This document shows, one piece after another, positions 53,874 to 63,180 of a stretch of DNA of 64,000 bases. Below the pieces are notes generated by a model that was given only the letters and a program-made list of their open reading frames with translations, did not search any database and had not been told where the DNA came from. The translations under genes were made by a program, and so were the position numbers. Origin of the DNA: Lysinibacillus sp. ZYM-1. Its GTDB lineage: Bacteria; Bacillota; Bacilli; Bacillales_A; Planococcaceae. Numbering within the stretch: the first letter of the stretch is position 1; the number at the start of each line of letters is the position of its first letter. The DNA lies in the NCBI RefSeq assembly GCF_001308875.1, contig NZ_KQ465128.1:1-64000 (forward strand), read 5' to 3'.

Positions 53874-54361
53874 CTTTGTTTGCTTTCTTGTCGCTCAGCA
53901 AGTATATGTGAACGATCTCGTAGCATATGTTTATGAAGAAGATAGTTTGAGTTATAGTGTGGTAAAATTCGTATGCGCGCTACAACTAATTCCAGCAAAT
54001 TGGGTGAAAGGGTGAGCTGGAATGCATGAAAGGACTTGCCTGCTTTAATAGCAGCGAGCGTATTTTTGATTTCTGTCAGGAGTTGATAATAACTAATTTC
54101 GTGGAAAAAGATATGTCCCTCATTTTGTTGAAAATTATGAAATGCTTTTTCTAAAATTCGTATAGCGCCAGTATCATTACCACGCCGCCAATGATATAAG
54201 CCTGTTGCGAGCTGAACATAGCCAACCAATGGGTGCATTTTATCACCAGGCGCAATTTCCTTCCAATACTCCTCAAGCACTTCATGGCATTCGAAAAAAT
54301 CCTGATTGCCGTTAAAATAAGCGCAGTAATCGATAAATAAAGTATGATGCTGTGGATGCAT
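53855..54361 (-). CDS. ypuF: DUF309 protein YpuF
   Basis: This 168-residue, helical protein starts HPQHHTLFIDYCAYFNGNQD, then DFFECHEVLEEYWKE, the DUF309 signature (N-x-x-x-F-F-E-C-H-E-V-L-E). The histidines and glutamates suggest a metal site; the function is unknown. In Bacillus it lies between ribT and scpA in the same direction; here it points the other way and its stop overlaps the ribT stop by four bases. GGAGTTC lies upstream of the ATG. The last 20 residues are unusually basic. Confidence 0.85.
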   Translation of the reverse strand: MHPQHHTLFIDYCAYFNGNQDFFECHEVLEEYWKEIAPGDKMHPLVGYVQLATGLYHWRRGNDTGAIRILEKAFHNFQQNEGHIFFHEISYYQLLTEIKNTLAAIKAGKSFHAFQLTLSPNLLELVVARIRILPHYNSNYLLHKHMLRDRSHILAERQESKQRKSRRC

Positions 54362-54416
54362 TTTGAACTCCTTTCCACTATACTAAAAGAACATAGAATC
54401 TCAGGGTGGTAAAATA

Positions 54417-55196
54417 ATGTCTTATGAAGTAAAATTAGATGCCTTTTCAGGGCCTCTTGATCTATTATTGCATTTAATTCACAGATTGGAAATTGATATC
54501 TATGATATTCCAATGGCTGAAATTACACAACAATATATCGACCATATACATGCTATGCAAGTACTGGAGTTAAATGAAGCAAGTGAATATTTAGTAATGG
54601 CCGCAACGCTGCTGGCGATTAAAAGCCGTATGCTTTTACCTATTCATGAGGGTGAAATGGAAGATGCCGAATTGGAGGTAGATGGCCCAGACCCACGTGA
54701 AGAACTGGTGCAACGATTAATCGAATATAAGAAATACAAAGAAGCGGCTAGTAATCTACAAGAGCTTGAAACCGATCGAGCGCAGGTATTTACAAGGCCG
54801 CCAGCAGATTTAACCGTTTTAGCGTCAGATGAACAAATGGCTTTATTTGATTTGAATGTGAATATCTATGATATGCTTGGAGCATTTCAAAAATTGATGC
54901 GCCGAAAAAAATTAAAGAAGCCTCTAAAAACGACCATTACGAGGCAAGAACGGTCAGTGAAAGATCAAATGCGGTCTGTTGTTGATTCTTTACGAATAAC
55001 AGGTGGACGTGCATCATTTTTCGAGCTTTTTCCCTATGAAGATAAGCCGACTCTTATTCTGACGTTTGTATCCCTTCTTGAATTGATGAAACGTCAGGTA
55101 GTCATCGTAGAGCAAGATGGTAACTTTGAAGAATTAATGGTTACCTTACAGAAGGAGGTATGGGAAGATGACGAAAACATTGATGTTACAGAGTAG
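54417..55196 (+). CDS. scpA: Segregation and condensation protein ScpA
   Basis: This 259-residue kleisin subunit bridges the two SMC heads in the condensin complex. The N-terminal motif FSGPLDLLLHLIHRLEIDIY near residue 9 and ASEYLVMAATLLAIKSRMLL near residue 60 bind the SMC neck; the C-terminal winged helix (RASFFELFPYEDKPTLILTF) binds the SMC cap. It overlaps scpB by 29 bases. The divergent DUF309 gene starts 55 bases upstream. Confidence 0.96.
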   Translation: MSYEVKLDAFSGPLDLLLHLIHRLEIDIYDIPMAEITQQYIDHIHAMQVLELNEASEYLVMAATLLAIKSRMLLPIHEGEMEDAELEVDGPDPREELVQRLIEYKKYKEAASNLQELETDRAQVFTRPPADLTVLASDEQMALFDLNVNIYDMLGAFQKLMRRKKLKKPLKTTITRQERSVKDQMRSVVDSLRITGGRASFFELFPYEDKPTLILTFVSLLELMKRQVVIVEQDGNFEELMVTLQKEVWEDDENIDVTE

Positions 55197-55761
55197 AATT
55201 GAAGCCTTATTGTTCGTTGTCGGAGATGATGGCTTAACAATTAAACAACTTTCTCAGCTGCTAGGTGAACAAGATGAGATTATCGTACAGGCGATGGATG
55301 CATTGAAAAATGCCTATGAGGAAGATATTGCTAGAGGAATAACTGTGAAAGAAATGGCAGGCGTTTATCAGCTTATTACCAAATCAGATTTAGCAGATAT
55401 TATTCAAAGATTAGTAGAAAATCCAACTGCTCAATCATTATCCCAAGCTTCTCTGGAAGTATTAGCGATTGTAGCGTATAAACAACCAATTACCCGTGTA
55501 GCTATAGAAGATTTACGCGGTGTAAAATGTGAAAGACCCATTCAGACATTAGTGTCAAGAGGACTGATTAAAGAAATAGGACGTTCAGAGGGAACTGGAC
55601 GTGCTATCCTATATGGAACAACTAAAGAATTTTTACATTATTTTGGTTTAAACAGTGTAGAAGAAATGCCACCTCTTCCTGAGGAGGAGCTTGCAGAAAC
55701 TGAACAAGAAACTGATTTATTTATGACTAAATTCCAAGAAGCGTTTAATGGAGCAAAGTAA
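55168..55761 (+). CDS. scpB: Segregation and condensation protein ScpB
   Basis: This 197-residue protein has two winged-helix domains: SRIEALLFVVGDDGLTIKQL at the start, and SLEVLAIVAYKQPITRVAIE to DLRGVKCERPIQTLVSRGLI in the second. It binds the ScpA middle region as a dimer. AAGGAGG lies 9 bases before the ATG inside scpA, so translation is coupled. An acidic tail (PPLPEEELAETEQET) follows the second domain. Confidence 0.96.
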   Translation: MTKTLMLQSRIEALLFVVGDDGLTIKQLSQLLGEQDEIIVQAMDALKNAYEEDIARGITVKEMAGVYQLITKSDLADIIQRLVENPTAQSLSQASLEVLAIVAYKQPITRVAIEDLRGVKCERPIQTLVSRGLIKEIGRSEGTGRAILYGTTKEFLHYFGLNSVEEMPPLPEEELAETEQETDLFMTKFQEAFNGAK

Positions 55762-55832
55762 TGTATAAGAATAATGCATAACGACCAATATAAATCTATA
55801 CTTTCCTATCATATTGAATAAGGAGTGGCTCG

Positions 55833-56903
55833 TTGCTTCGGTTATTTCGATTAATAATGTTGATGATCATTGTGCTAATGGTAGTACTTCCGCAAACAAG
55901 CTTTGCGAGAGGAGGAAGTGGCTACGCGGTCTTAGATGGAGAAACTGGTCGTGTGTTAATAGGTTCTAATAGTGATGAACGACTGCCGATTGCTAGCTTA
56001 ACGAAGATTTGGACGGCACTAGTAGCCATTGAAAATAGTGAATTGCAAGATGAAGTCGTCATTTCACCGAAAGCTGCTATGGCTGAAGGGAGTTCTATTT
56101 ATTTGCAGGCAGGCGAAACGGTGACAGTAGAAACGTTATTATATGGTTTAATGCTGCGTTCTGGCAATGATGCTGCCACAGCTTTAGCAGAACATGTGGG
56201 AGGTTCTGTAGAGGGCTTTGTCAAATTAATGAATGAAAGAGCGGTAATTGCGGGTCTTACCAATACGGTTTTTATGAACCCTTCTGGCTTACATCATGAG
56301 GAGCATTTATCTTCAGCTAGAGATACTGCTGAGATGCTAAGGACGGCCTTGCAAAATAAAACATTTGAGAAAATCGCTTCAACGGTACTTTATCGAGCGA
56401 ATACGATTAACGGAATGTTATGGGAAAATAAGCATCGATTATTAAGAGAGGGTTCAGGAATGGCTGCGGATATTGATGATGAGACGGAGCAACCTGTAAG
56501 TTCTTTAAAATCTGCTACTGGAACTGCCTATGCTGGCAAAACAGGTTTTACAAAGGTAGCTGGCCGTACGCTTGCAACAGCTTTTCAAAAGGACGGGCAA
56601 ACCTGTATAGTCGTCACGTTAAATGCATCCGATGATTGGAATGTCCATCGAAGCTTGTCCAATAAAGTATGGCAAGATTATGATCTTGAAACAGTAGTGA
56701 AGAAGGGCAAATACAATGTTAATAAAAAGTTGGCTATTCGTTTAGAAGAGCCTGTTCGCCTACAGTTAAATAAAGAGGAAAAAGAGCAAGTACGACAAGT
56801 TTTACACGTTTCAAGAAAACGTAAGGAAGCGGTCTTGTCAATCTTTATAGGCGAAGAACGTATTTATGCAACTCCAGTAAAAGTTGAAACAGCAGATCGT
56901 TGA
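55833..56903 (+). CDS. dacB: Exported D-alanyl-D-alanine carboxypeptidase (S11 family)
   Basis: This 356-residue penicillin-binding protein has a signal peptide (residues 1-25, cut near SFARG). The three active-site motifs are intact: SLTK near residue 56, SGND near 112 and KTG in AGKTGFTK near 230. It trims the terminal D-alanine of peptidoglycan pentapeptides. A position after scpB and before rluB/resA matches dacB (PBP5*, spore cortex) in Bacillus; DacF is the alternative name. The start is TTG with AAGGAG upstream. The spmA-spmB genes that usually follow dacB are missing here. Confidence 0.88.
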   Translation: MLRLFRLIMLMIIVLMVVLPQTSFARGGSGYAVLDGETGRVLIGSNSDERLPIASLTKIWTALVAIENSELQDEVVISPKAAMAEGSSIYLQAGETVTVETLLYGLMLRSGNDAATALAEHVGGSVEGFVKLMNERAVIAGLTNTVFMNPSGLHHEEHLSSARDTAEMLRTALQNKTFEKIASTVLYRANTINGMLWENKHRLLREGSGMAADIDDETEQPVSSLKSATGTAYAGKTGFTKVAGRTLATAFQKDGQTCIVVTLNASDDWNVHRSLSNKVWQDYDLETVVKKGKYNVNKKLAIRLEEPVRLQLNKEEKEQVRQVLHVSRKRKEAVLSIFIGEERIYATPVKVETADR

Positions 56904-57024
56904 AAAACGATTTGCTCTTTTTTTTACATTATTTGATTAACATAGGGTAAATTTGGTAAAATGGTAACGAAAGAAGTCTTAATTTTCTAAAAGCGAGGGG
57001 GTGGAGTAATTGAGGAGTGCTTCT

Positions 57025-57597
57025 ATGGAAACAAATAGTAGACAAATTCAAATTGGGATAATCATTGTATTATTTCTATCTAGTTTAATTATGCCCATCA
57101 TTCTACTATATCCGATTCAAGAGATGTTATATCGACCACAAGAATTTTACTATTTTGAACCTTATTTTAATGCCTATGTTATATTTATGGCCGCTTTATT
57201 TGTCATGGCACTGATACTACTAATCAATTTTTTGATAATCCCTAAAACTAAGAAAAACAACAATATTCAACGTGGTATAGTGACTGCTTTCTTTTTAATT
57301 GCTTTAGGCTTTATCACATTAAGCTTTAATAACTATAAATTGATGGATTCAGAAGGTATCCATGTGAATCAATTATTCAGTTTAAAAGCAGATCTTGTTG
57401 GGTGGGAAGAAATAGTAAAAGTTGAGCAAGTTAATCGAGAAAAAGATGGTGTGACAAAGCCAGATCGACTGGTTTTTACGTTACAAAATGGTTCCACAAT
57501 TGAAGAACCTTTGACGAGTAAAATGATGGAAGCTAAAAACCTTTTTGCTGTTGAGTTAAATCAACATGGAATAACAATTGAAAATGTATACGAATAA
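57025..57597 (+). CDS. Membrane protein with C-terminal PH-like domain, unknown function
   Basis: This 190-residue protein has three membrane helices (about residues 10-30, 48-72 and 85-105), then a soluble part with MDSEGIHVNQLFSLKADLVG, WEEIVKVEQV and LVFTLQNGSTIEEPL, resembling the short PH-like (YdbS/YcxB-type) domains seen after membrane helices in Firmicutes. No function is known. ATG 57025 with GAGGAG 7 bases upstream is preferred; the frame opens with TTG at 57010. It occupies the place where spmA-spmB would be expected. Confidence 0.6.
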   Translation: METNSRQIQIGIIIVLFLSSLIMPIILLYPIQEMLYRPQEFYYFEPYFNAYVIFMAALFVMALILLINFLIIPKTKKNNNIQRGIVTAFFLIALGFITLSFNNYKLMDSEGIHVNQLFSLKADLVGWEEIVKVEQVNREKDGVTKPDRLVFTLQNGSTIEEPLTSKMMEAKNLFAVELNQHGITIENVYE

Positions 57598-57622
57598 AAG
57601 CTGCCGTATGGTAGCTTTTTTT
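57597..57622 (+). terminator. Terminator before rluB
   Basis: An AAAGCTGCC/GGTAGCTTT stem with a GTAT loop and a T-run overlaps the stop codon of the preceding gene. The 260 bases from here to rluB show no gene. Confidence 0.82.
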
Positions 57623-57886
57623 GTCGGTAAAATATAAGAACTACTAGATAATACAATCATTTTTTTTAGAACGATTTGCTTTTTGGTAAAAAGAGTATAC
57701 TACTATTAAAGTAAAGAAAAATTATTACGAATAGTCTAACAATGAAAGTGAAATTTGTTTTTCTTTAATATTGCGTTAAAGTATGACATAATTTTCACAG
57801 ATTAGCGGGAAAATTAACCCTATTCATTTGAACGAGATGGAATTTTGACGAATTTGTCAATGTGAAAGAAAACTAGAGGTGAAAAA

Positions 57887-58618
57887 ATGGAAAGATTACA
57901 GAAAGTCATTGCCTATGCAGGGATTGCTTCAAGGCGAAAAGCAGAGCAATTAATACTAGAAGGTAAAGTAAAGGTGAACGGTACAGTCGTTCGTGAATTA
58001 GGAACAAAGGTGTCTAACTCAGATACAATTGAAGTGGAAGGCGTAAAGCTTGAAAAAGAAGATAAAGTTTATTTCTTACTTTATAAACCACGTGGAACAA
58101 TTTCGGCTGTGACAGATGATAAAGGACGCAAAACTGTCACAGATTTATTTCATCATATTCCGCAACGTATTTTCCCAGTAGGTCGTCTTGATTACGATAC
58201 ATCTGGATTATTGCTATTAACAAATGATGGGGAATTTTCCTATATGTTGACACATCCGAAGTTTAAAATTGACAAAACGTATATCGCTCGTGTCAAAGGT
58301 GTTCCAACGGTTGAAGGACTGAAAAAGCTTCAACGTGGTATTAAACTAGAGGACGGCAAGACAGCACCAGCTAAAGTTAGTATGACATCCTTTGACGAAA
58401 AAGCAGGCAAAGCGATTTGTGAAATTACGATTCATGAAGGACGTAATCGCCAAGTTCGACGTATGTTTGAAGCAATTGGTACGCCTGTTGTCAAATTAAA
58501 ACGTGAACGATTTGCTTTTTTAGATTTATTCGGCCTTGCACCTGGAGAATACCGTGAATTGTCAAAGCATGAAGTCAAGCAATTGCGCGTGTTAGCGGAA
58601 ACAGGAAAACTGGACTAA
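57887..58618 (+). CDS. rluB: 23S rRNA pseudouridine synthase RluB
   Basis: This 243-residue enzyme has an N-terminal S4 RNA-binding domain (residues 1-60, RLQKVIAYAGIASRRKAEQL) and a RluB/RsuA-type catalytic domain with the catalytic aspartate in PVGRLDYDTSGLLLL near residue 100 and EGRNRQVRRMFEAIG near 195. It modifies U in helix 89 or 93 of 23S rRNA. Bacillus has rluB directly before resA, the same order as here. Confidence 0.93.
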   Translation: MERLQKVIAYAGIASRRKAEQLILEGKVKVNGTVVRELGTKVSNSDTIEVEGVKLEKEDKVYFLLYKPRGTISAVTDDKGRKTVTDLFHHIPQRIFPVGRLDYDTSGLLLLTNDGEFSYMLTHPKFKIDKTYIARVKGVPTVEGLKKLQRGIKLEDGKTAPAKVSMTSFDEKAGKAICEITIHEGRNRQVRRMFEAIGTPVVKLKRERFAFLDLFGLAPGEYRELSKHEVKQLRVLAETGKLD

Positions 58619-58633
58619 AAGAATTTTGCCAAA

Positions 58634-58684
58634 AGAAAGTGAAAATACATCGAAAGGTAGTAAAAACTGTTTTCACTTTCTTTG
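58634..58684 (+). terminator. Hairpin terminator after rluB
   Basis: GAAAGTGAAAA (58635-58645) pairs with TTTTCACTTTC (58670-58680), loop 24 bases, followed by TTTG. The rest of the gap to resA (58685-58946) contains a TATAAT at 58745-58750 without a good -35, and no gene. Confidence 0.6.
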
Positions 58685-58946
58685 TGGTGAAATCGTTCAT
58701 AAATCATTCATAATTAATAGCTAAGTGTTTTTGTATCATTTTGCTATAATAGGTGAGAATAGTACACCTATTTATATTTTAGCCAGAAGAGCTTAGCACA
58801 TAGTTGACGTTAAATTTTCAAAGAAGTTTTTACATACGTAAAGACGTTTATAAAAAGAAAAAGTTCTATCTACAGTCTTCGCAATGTAAAAAGCTTCATG
58901 TCTACAATGTTTACGCAAAGTCGTAAATGATAGGGGGTTTATTAAC

Positions 58947-59480
58947 TTGGAGAAAAAGAAAAAGCGTCTCGTACTACGGACTGTCATTTTAGCAGTATTA
59001 GCATTGGCAATCGGGTACACGGTATACGGAACAGCAACAAAGGAAAAAGTAGAGTTAGTAGCAGTTGGCTCTGAAGCACCTGACTTCACATTAGTAGATT
59101 TAAACGGTGAAAAACATAAATTGTCGGATTATAAAGGACAAGGGGTATTTTTGAATTTCTGGGGAACTTGGTGTAAGCCTTGTGAGAAAGAAATGCCTGC
59201 GATGGACAGACAGTATCAGATCTTTAAAGATCAAGGTGTACAAACATTAGCAGTAAATATTGCCCAAACTGATTTTGAAGTGCAGAATTTTGTCGATCGA
59301 TATGAATTGAAATTCCCAGTAGTCATCGATAAAACAAAAAGTGTTATGACAGCTTATAACGTAGGTCAATTACCTGCTACAGTGTTAATTGATCCAGAAG
59401 GCAAAGTGGCAAAAATTATTACTGGTGAAATGACAGATGCAAATATTGCTTCGTACATGGAATTAGTGAAGCCGAAATAA
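58947..59480 (+). CDS. resA: Cytochrome c biogenesis thioredoxin ResA
   Basis: This 177-residue protein has an N-terminal membrane anchor (residues 8-28) and a thioredoxin-like domain outside the membrane. The active site is WCKPC near residue 73, preceded by FLNFWGT; the glutamate insert typical of ResA follows (CEKEMPAMDRQY). It reduces the haem-binding cysteines of apocytochrome c. TTG start with GGGGG upstream. First gene of resA-resB-resC. Confidence 0.95.
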   Translation: MEKKKKRLVLRTVILAVLALAIGYTVYGTATKEKVELVAVGSEAPDFTLVDLNGEKHKLSDYKGQGVFLNFWGTWCKPCEKEMPAMDRQYQIFKDQGVQTLAVNIAQTDFEVQNFVDRYELKFPVVIDKTKSVMTAYNVGQLPATVLIDPEGKVAKIITGEMTDANIASYMELVKPK

Positions 59481-59493
59481 GGAGTTAATGACG

Positions 59494-61170
59494 ATGGAAA
59501 AAATCATTTGTGCTTGTGGTCATAGTAACCCTTACGGCACGAAGCTCTGTGAGAAATGTGGTCGTCCTTTAACCGAAGAAGAGAAACAAAATAAAGTGGT
59601 CGATATGCGTTACGATGGTACTGCAATTCGTTCTAAGACTTATAACAAATCAATTATCGACAAAATTTGGAATTTCTTCTCTAGTGTTAAAGTTGGTATA
59701 TCTCTTATTATTATCACATTGATTGCCGCTTCAATCGGAACATTACTACCACAAGAGTTTTACGTAAAAGCCTCTGATATAGAGAAGGGAGCCTATTACG
59801 CTGACGTATATGGTACGTTCGGTAAAATTTATTACACATTAGGACTCTCAGATTTATATAGTTCTTGGTGGTTCCAAATTTTAGTTGGCATGCTGGCTGT
59901 GTCAATTATTGTGGCGAGCCTGGATCGAGGAATCCCGCTCTATAAATCACTGAAGAATCAACGTGTTAAAAGACATGAAAGCTTCATGAAGCGTCAGCGT
60001 ATTGTTGGGGAAGGTCAAGTAACGGCTAACGCAGAAGAGACGCTTGATAAAGTAGCTAAAAAAATGACTGAGATGAGATATTCTGTTCGTCGTGATGGTA
60101 GCGCTCTCTTAGCTGAAAAAGGACGTTTTTCTCGTTACGGTCCGTACATAAACCATGTTGGTCTTATTATCTTTTTAGGTGGGGTTATGCTTCGTCTTGT
60201 CCCAGGCTTCTATGTGGATGAATCGATATGGGTTCGCGAGGGCGAAACACGTGCTATTACGGGCATGGACGGTTATTTTATTGAAAACAAGGATTTTGTT
60301 TTAGAAACACATGATAATGAAGCTCAAGGAGAACAAATAAAACAGGGTGTTAATGTTGTAGCTAAAAATTTCCAGACTGACATTACGCTCTACAAGCAGC
60401 CTAAAGATGCAATACCAGGTGATACGGAAAATCTAGAAAAAGTAAAAGATTATTCTATTCGTGTCAATCACCCATTAAAAGAAGATGGTTTTGCTCTTTA
60501 TCAAATGGATTATCGTCTTAATGAATTAAAGAAAATGAAATTTGACTTAATCAATAAGGAAAGTGAAAAATCTCTTGGTACACTGGAGATTGATTTAACA
60601 AATCCTAAAAAAGATTATGATTTAGGCAATGGTTCTTCCGTGCAAATTCTAGTCTATACACCGGATTTTGATGGCTTTGAAAATGGAGAACCACAAACAA
60701 AAACATCTATACCAAATAATCCAGCATTTTTATTTAAAATGACTACGCCAGAAACACCAGAAGGCGAAGTAAGCTTTGTGGAAATTATGCAACCTCCACT
60801 AGAGCCACTGGGTGAAAATCAATACAGAATGAAGTTTGCTGGAGCAGAGATGCGTGATATGTCTGGTATTACGGTCCGTAAAGATACTACGATTCCTCTT
60901 TTATTTGTTGGTGGAGTTATCTTTATGATTGGCGTGGTGATTGGATCTTACTGGAATCACCGTCGTTTATGGCTTCAAATTGAGCCGGATGGCCGTGTCT
61001 TAATGGCTGCCCATGTTAATAAAAATATGTTCAGTATGAAAAAGGATTTAGATGCTGTTTCAGCATTTGCTGCATTGCCTCCATACGAAGATCAGTTAGA
61101 GAAAGAAGAGGCTGGCGAAGAGTCCACGGATGGTGGCATAAATGAAAAGGAAGGTGACAACACCTTATGA
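59494..61170 (+). CDS. resB: Cytochrome c biogenesis protein ResB with N-terminal zinc ribbon
   Basis: This 558-residue protein has three membrane helices in the first 230 residues and one near residue 465, with a large outer domain between, the usual ResB design ([24 protein letters not shown] first helix). Unusual is residues 1-30, a zinc-ribbon-like [17 protein letters not shown] before the first helix. The tail after the last helix is acidic. ResB with ResC exports haem and attaches it to cytochrome c. ATG 59494 places AAGGAG 9 bases upstream; 59488 is possible. It overlaps resC by four bases. Confidence 0.93.
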   Translation: MEKIICACGHSNPYGTKLCEKCGRPLTEEEKQNKVVDMRYDGTAIRSKTYNKSIIDKIWNFFSSVKVGISLIIITLIAASIGTLLPQEFYVKASDIEKGAYYADVYGTFGKIYYTLGLSDLYSSWWFQILVGMLAVSIIVASLDRGIPLYKSLKNQRVKRHESFMKRQRIVGEGQVTANAEETLDKVAKKMTEMRYSVRRDGSALLAEKGRFSRYGPYINHVGLIIFLGGVMLRLVPGFYVDESIWVREGETRAITGMDGYFIENKDFVLETHDNEAQGEQIKQGVNVVAKNFQTDITLYKQPKDAIPGDTENLEKVKDYSIRVNHPLKEDGFALYQMDYRLNELKKMKFDLINKESEKSLGTLEIDLTNPKKDYDLGNGSSVQILVYTPDFDGFENGEPQTKTSIPNNPAFLFKMTTPETPEGEVSFVEIMQPPLEPLGENQYRMKFAGAEMRDMSGITVRKDTTIPLLFVGGVIFMIGVVIGSYWNHRRLWLQIEPDGRVLMAAHVNKNMFSMKKDLDAVSAFAALPPYEDQLEKEEAGEESTDGGINEKEGDNTL

Positions 61171-62348
61171 GTTTGATTGACATAAGTGGAAACTTATTAT
61201 TTGTAGCATTTATTGCTTATTTAGTTGCGACATTATTATTTGGTGGATCAATTAAACAAGCTAATGCTACGGGTAATAATACTGGTAAATGGGGCCAGCT
61301 TGCCATTGTGGTAACCATTATTGGATTCCTATCACAGCTTGGCTATTTTATTACTCGATGGATTTATACAGGACATGCGCCAGTAAGTAATATGTTTGAA
61401 TTTACGACTGCTTTTGGGATGTTCATTGTTGGTGCGTTTATCTTAATTTACTTTATTTATCGTTTGACTGCGCTTGGATTAGTAGCATTACCTGTAGCAC
61501 TATTAATCATCGCTTATGCTTCGATGTTCCCGAAAGAAGTAAGTCCATTAGTGCCTTCTTTACAGAGTTATTGGTTAACGATCCACGTTATTACAGCAGC
61601 ATTAGGGCAATCTATTTTAGCTATCAGTGCTGTGGCAGGGCTTATTTATTTATTAAAAGCAGTAGATTTAACGAAGCCTTCTAAACAACGTTTTTGGTTA
61701 GAAGCCGTAATGTACTGTCTAGTAATAGTTATTGGTTTTGTCACAGTGACATCTACATTTGGAGCAATGGATTATGAATCTAGCTACAATTATGTGGATA
61801 AAGAAGGAACTACTCGTAAAATTATTTACAATCTACCACCAATTTTCGGTATGAATGAGTATGAAGTGGTTGAAGAACATGGCATGTCACCGTTAGTAGA
61901 AATGCCAGCATTAATTAATGCGAAAAAATTAACAACTGTCGCTTGGTCATTATTAGTAGGGTCTGTTTTGTATTTATTAATTCGCTTAATTGCACGCCGT
62001 CGAATTAGTGCCATTTTCCAACCACTTGTAAAGCGTGTCAACTTACAATTACTTGATGAAATTGGTTATCGTTCAGTGCTAATTGGTTTCCCTGTATTCT
62101 CTCTAGGCGCTTTAATCTTTGCGATGATTTGGGCGCAAATTGCTTGGAGTCGCTTCTGGGGTTGGGATCCAAAAGAAGTATGGGCTCTTATTACATGGTT
62201 ATTCTATGCGGCATTCCTACATTTACGTTTATCAAAAGGCTGGGAAGGTCAAAAATCTGCTTGGTTAGCATTAATTGGTTTTGGCATTATTTTATTTAAC
62301 CTAATTGCTGTTAACTTAATTCTTGCGGGTTTACACTCCTACGCATAA
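61167..62348 (+). CDS. resC: Cytochrome c biogenesis protein ResC (CcsA/CcsB)
   Basis: This 393-residue protein has about eight membrane helices. The tryptophan-rich haem-handling motif reads [19 protein letters not shown] near residue 330. Histidines in [14 protein letters not shown] and LHSYA probably coordinate haem. It works as the haem-handling partner of ResB. ATGA overlap with the resB stop shows coupling. A hairpin terminator closes the resABC operon before resD. Confidence 0.95.
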   Translation: MSLIDISGNLLFVAFIAYLVATLLFGGSIKQANATGNNTGKWGQLAIVVTIIGFLSQLGYFITRWIYTGHAPVSNMFEFTTAFGMFIVGAFILIYFIYRLTALGLVALPVALLIIAYASMFPKEVSPLVPSLQSYWLTIHVITAALGQSILAISAVAGLIYLLKAVDLTKPSKQRFWLEAVMYCLVIVIGFVTVTSTFGAMDYESSYNYVDKEGTTRKIIYNLPPIFGMNEYEVVEEHGMSPLVEMPALINAKKLTTVAWSLLVGSVLYLLIRLIARRRISAIFQPLVKRVNLQLLDEIGYRSVLIGFPVFSLGALIFAMIWAQIAWSRFWGWDPKEVWALITWLFYAAFLHLRLSKGWEGQKSAWLALIGFGIILFNLIAVNLILAGLHSYA

Positions 62349-62361
62349 CCTGTGAAACAAC

Positions 62362-62396
62362 AAGCCTTTTCGCTGTAGCGAAGAGGCTTTCTTTTC
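62362..62396 (+). terminator. Terminator between resC and resD
   Basis: AAGCCTTTTCGC (62362-62373) pairs with GCGAAGAGGCTT (62378-62389) with a TGTA loop; a T-rich tail follows. Some readthrough into resDE is expected, as in Bacillus. Confidence 0.78.
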
Positions 62397-62457
62397 TTTT
62401 CAATATGTGTCACACCATGTACAATAGAAGTTAGAGAAAGATTGGAAGAGAGGGATC

Positions 62458-63180
62458 GTGAAAGTGTCAGAAAATATTTCAGTATTAGTAGTAGATGACG
62501 AGGATCGTATTCGCCGCTTATTAAAAATGTATCTAGAGCGAGAAGGATACCTTGTTGACGAAGCAGAAAATGGTGAACAAGCGATCGAAAAATCTTTAGA
62601 AAAAGAGTATCACTGTATTTTACTTGATATTATGATGCCTGAAAAAGATGGTCTAGAAGTGTGTGCAGAAATTCGAGAACGAGCAGCAACACCGATAATT
62701 TTATTAACTGCTAAAGGCGAGGAAGCTAACCGTGTTCAAGGCTTCGAGCTTGGAGCAGATGACTATATTGTAAAACCATTTAGTCCTCGTGAGGTCGTGT
62801 TACGTGTGAAGGCTATTTTACGTCGTTCACAGGCATTCTCACCAACGACAAATGCATCCTCTTCAAAAGATTTAGTGGTGTTCCAGCATCTGATGATCGA
62901 TCATGATGCACATCGTGTAACAGCAGAGGGCATTGAGGTTAATTTAACACCAAAAGAGTATGAATTACTTTACTTCTTAGCGAAATCGCCAGACAAAGTA
63001 TTTGACCGTGAACAACTACTAAAAGAGGTATGGCATTACGATTTCTTTGGAGATTTACGTACAGTTGACACACACGTAAAACGTTTACGTGAAAAGCTCA
63101 ATCGTGTTTCTGAAAACGCTGCTAAAATGATCGTGACGGTTTGGGGCGTTGGTTACAAATTTGAGGTTGTCAATGAATAG
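62458..63180 (+). CDS. resD: Response regulator ResD (OmpR type)
   Basis: This 240-residue regulator of aerobic and anaerobic respiration has a receiver domain (VVDDEDR, phosphoacceptor D57 in ILLDIMMP, TAKGEEANRVQGFELGADDY, K in IVKPF) and a winged-helix DNA-binding domain (TPKEYELLYFLAKSPDKVFD, DLRTVDTHVKRLREKL). ResD activates res, cta and nitrate or NO-responsive genes. The start is GTG at 62458; a second GTG at 62464 has better spacing. It overlaps resE by eight bases. Confidence 0.95.
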   Translation: MKVSENISVLVVDDEDRIRRLLKMYLEREGYLVDEAENGEQAIEKSLEKEYHCILLDIMMPEKDGLEVCAEIRERAATPIILLTAKGEEANRVQGFELGADDYIVKPFSPREVVLRVKAILRRSQAFSPTTNASSSKDLVVFQHLMIDHDAHRVTAEGIEVNLTPKEYELLYFLAKSPDKVFDREQLLKEVWHYDFFGDLRTVDTHVKRLREKLNRVSENAAKMIVTVWGVGYKFEVVNE

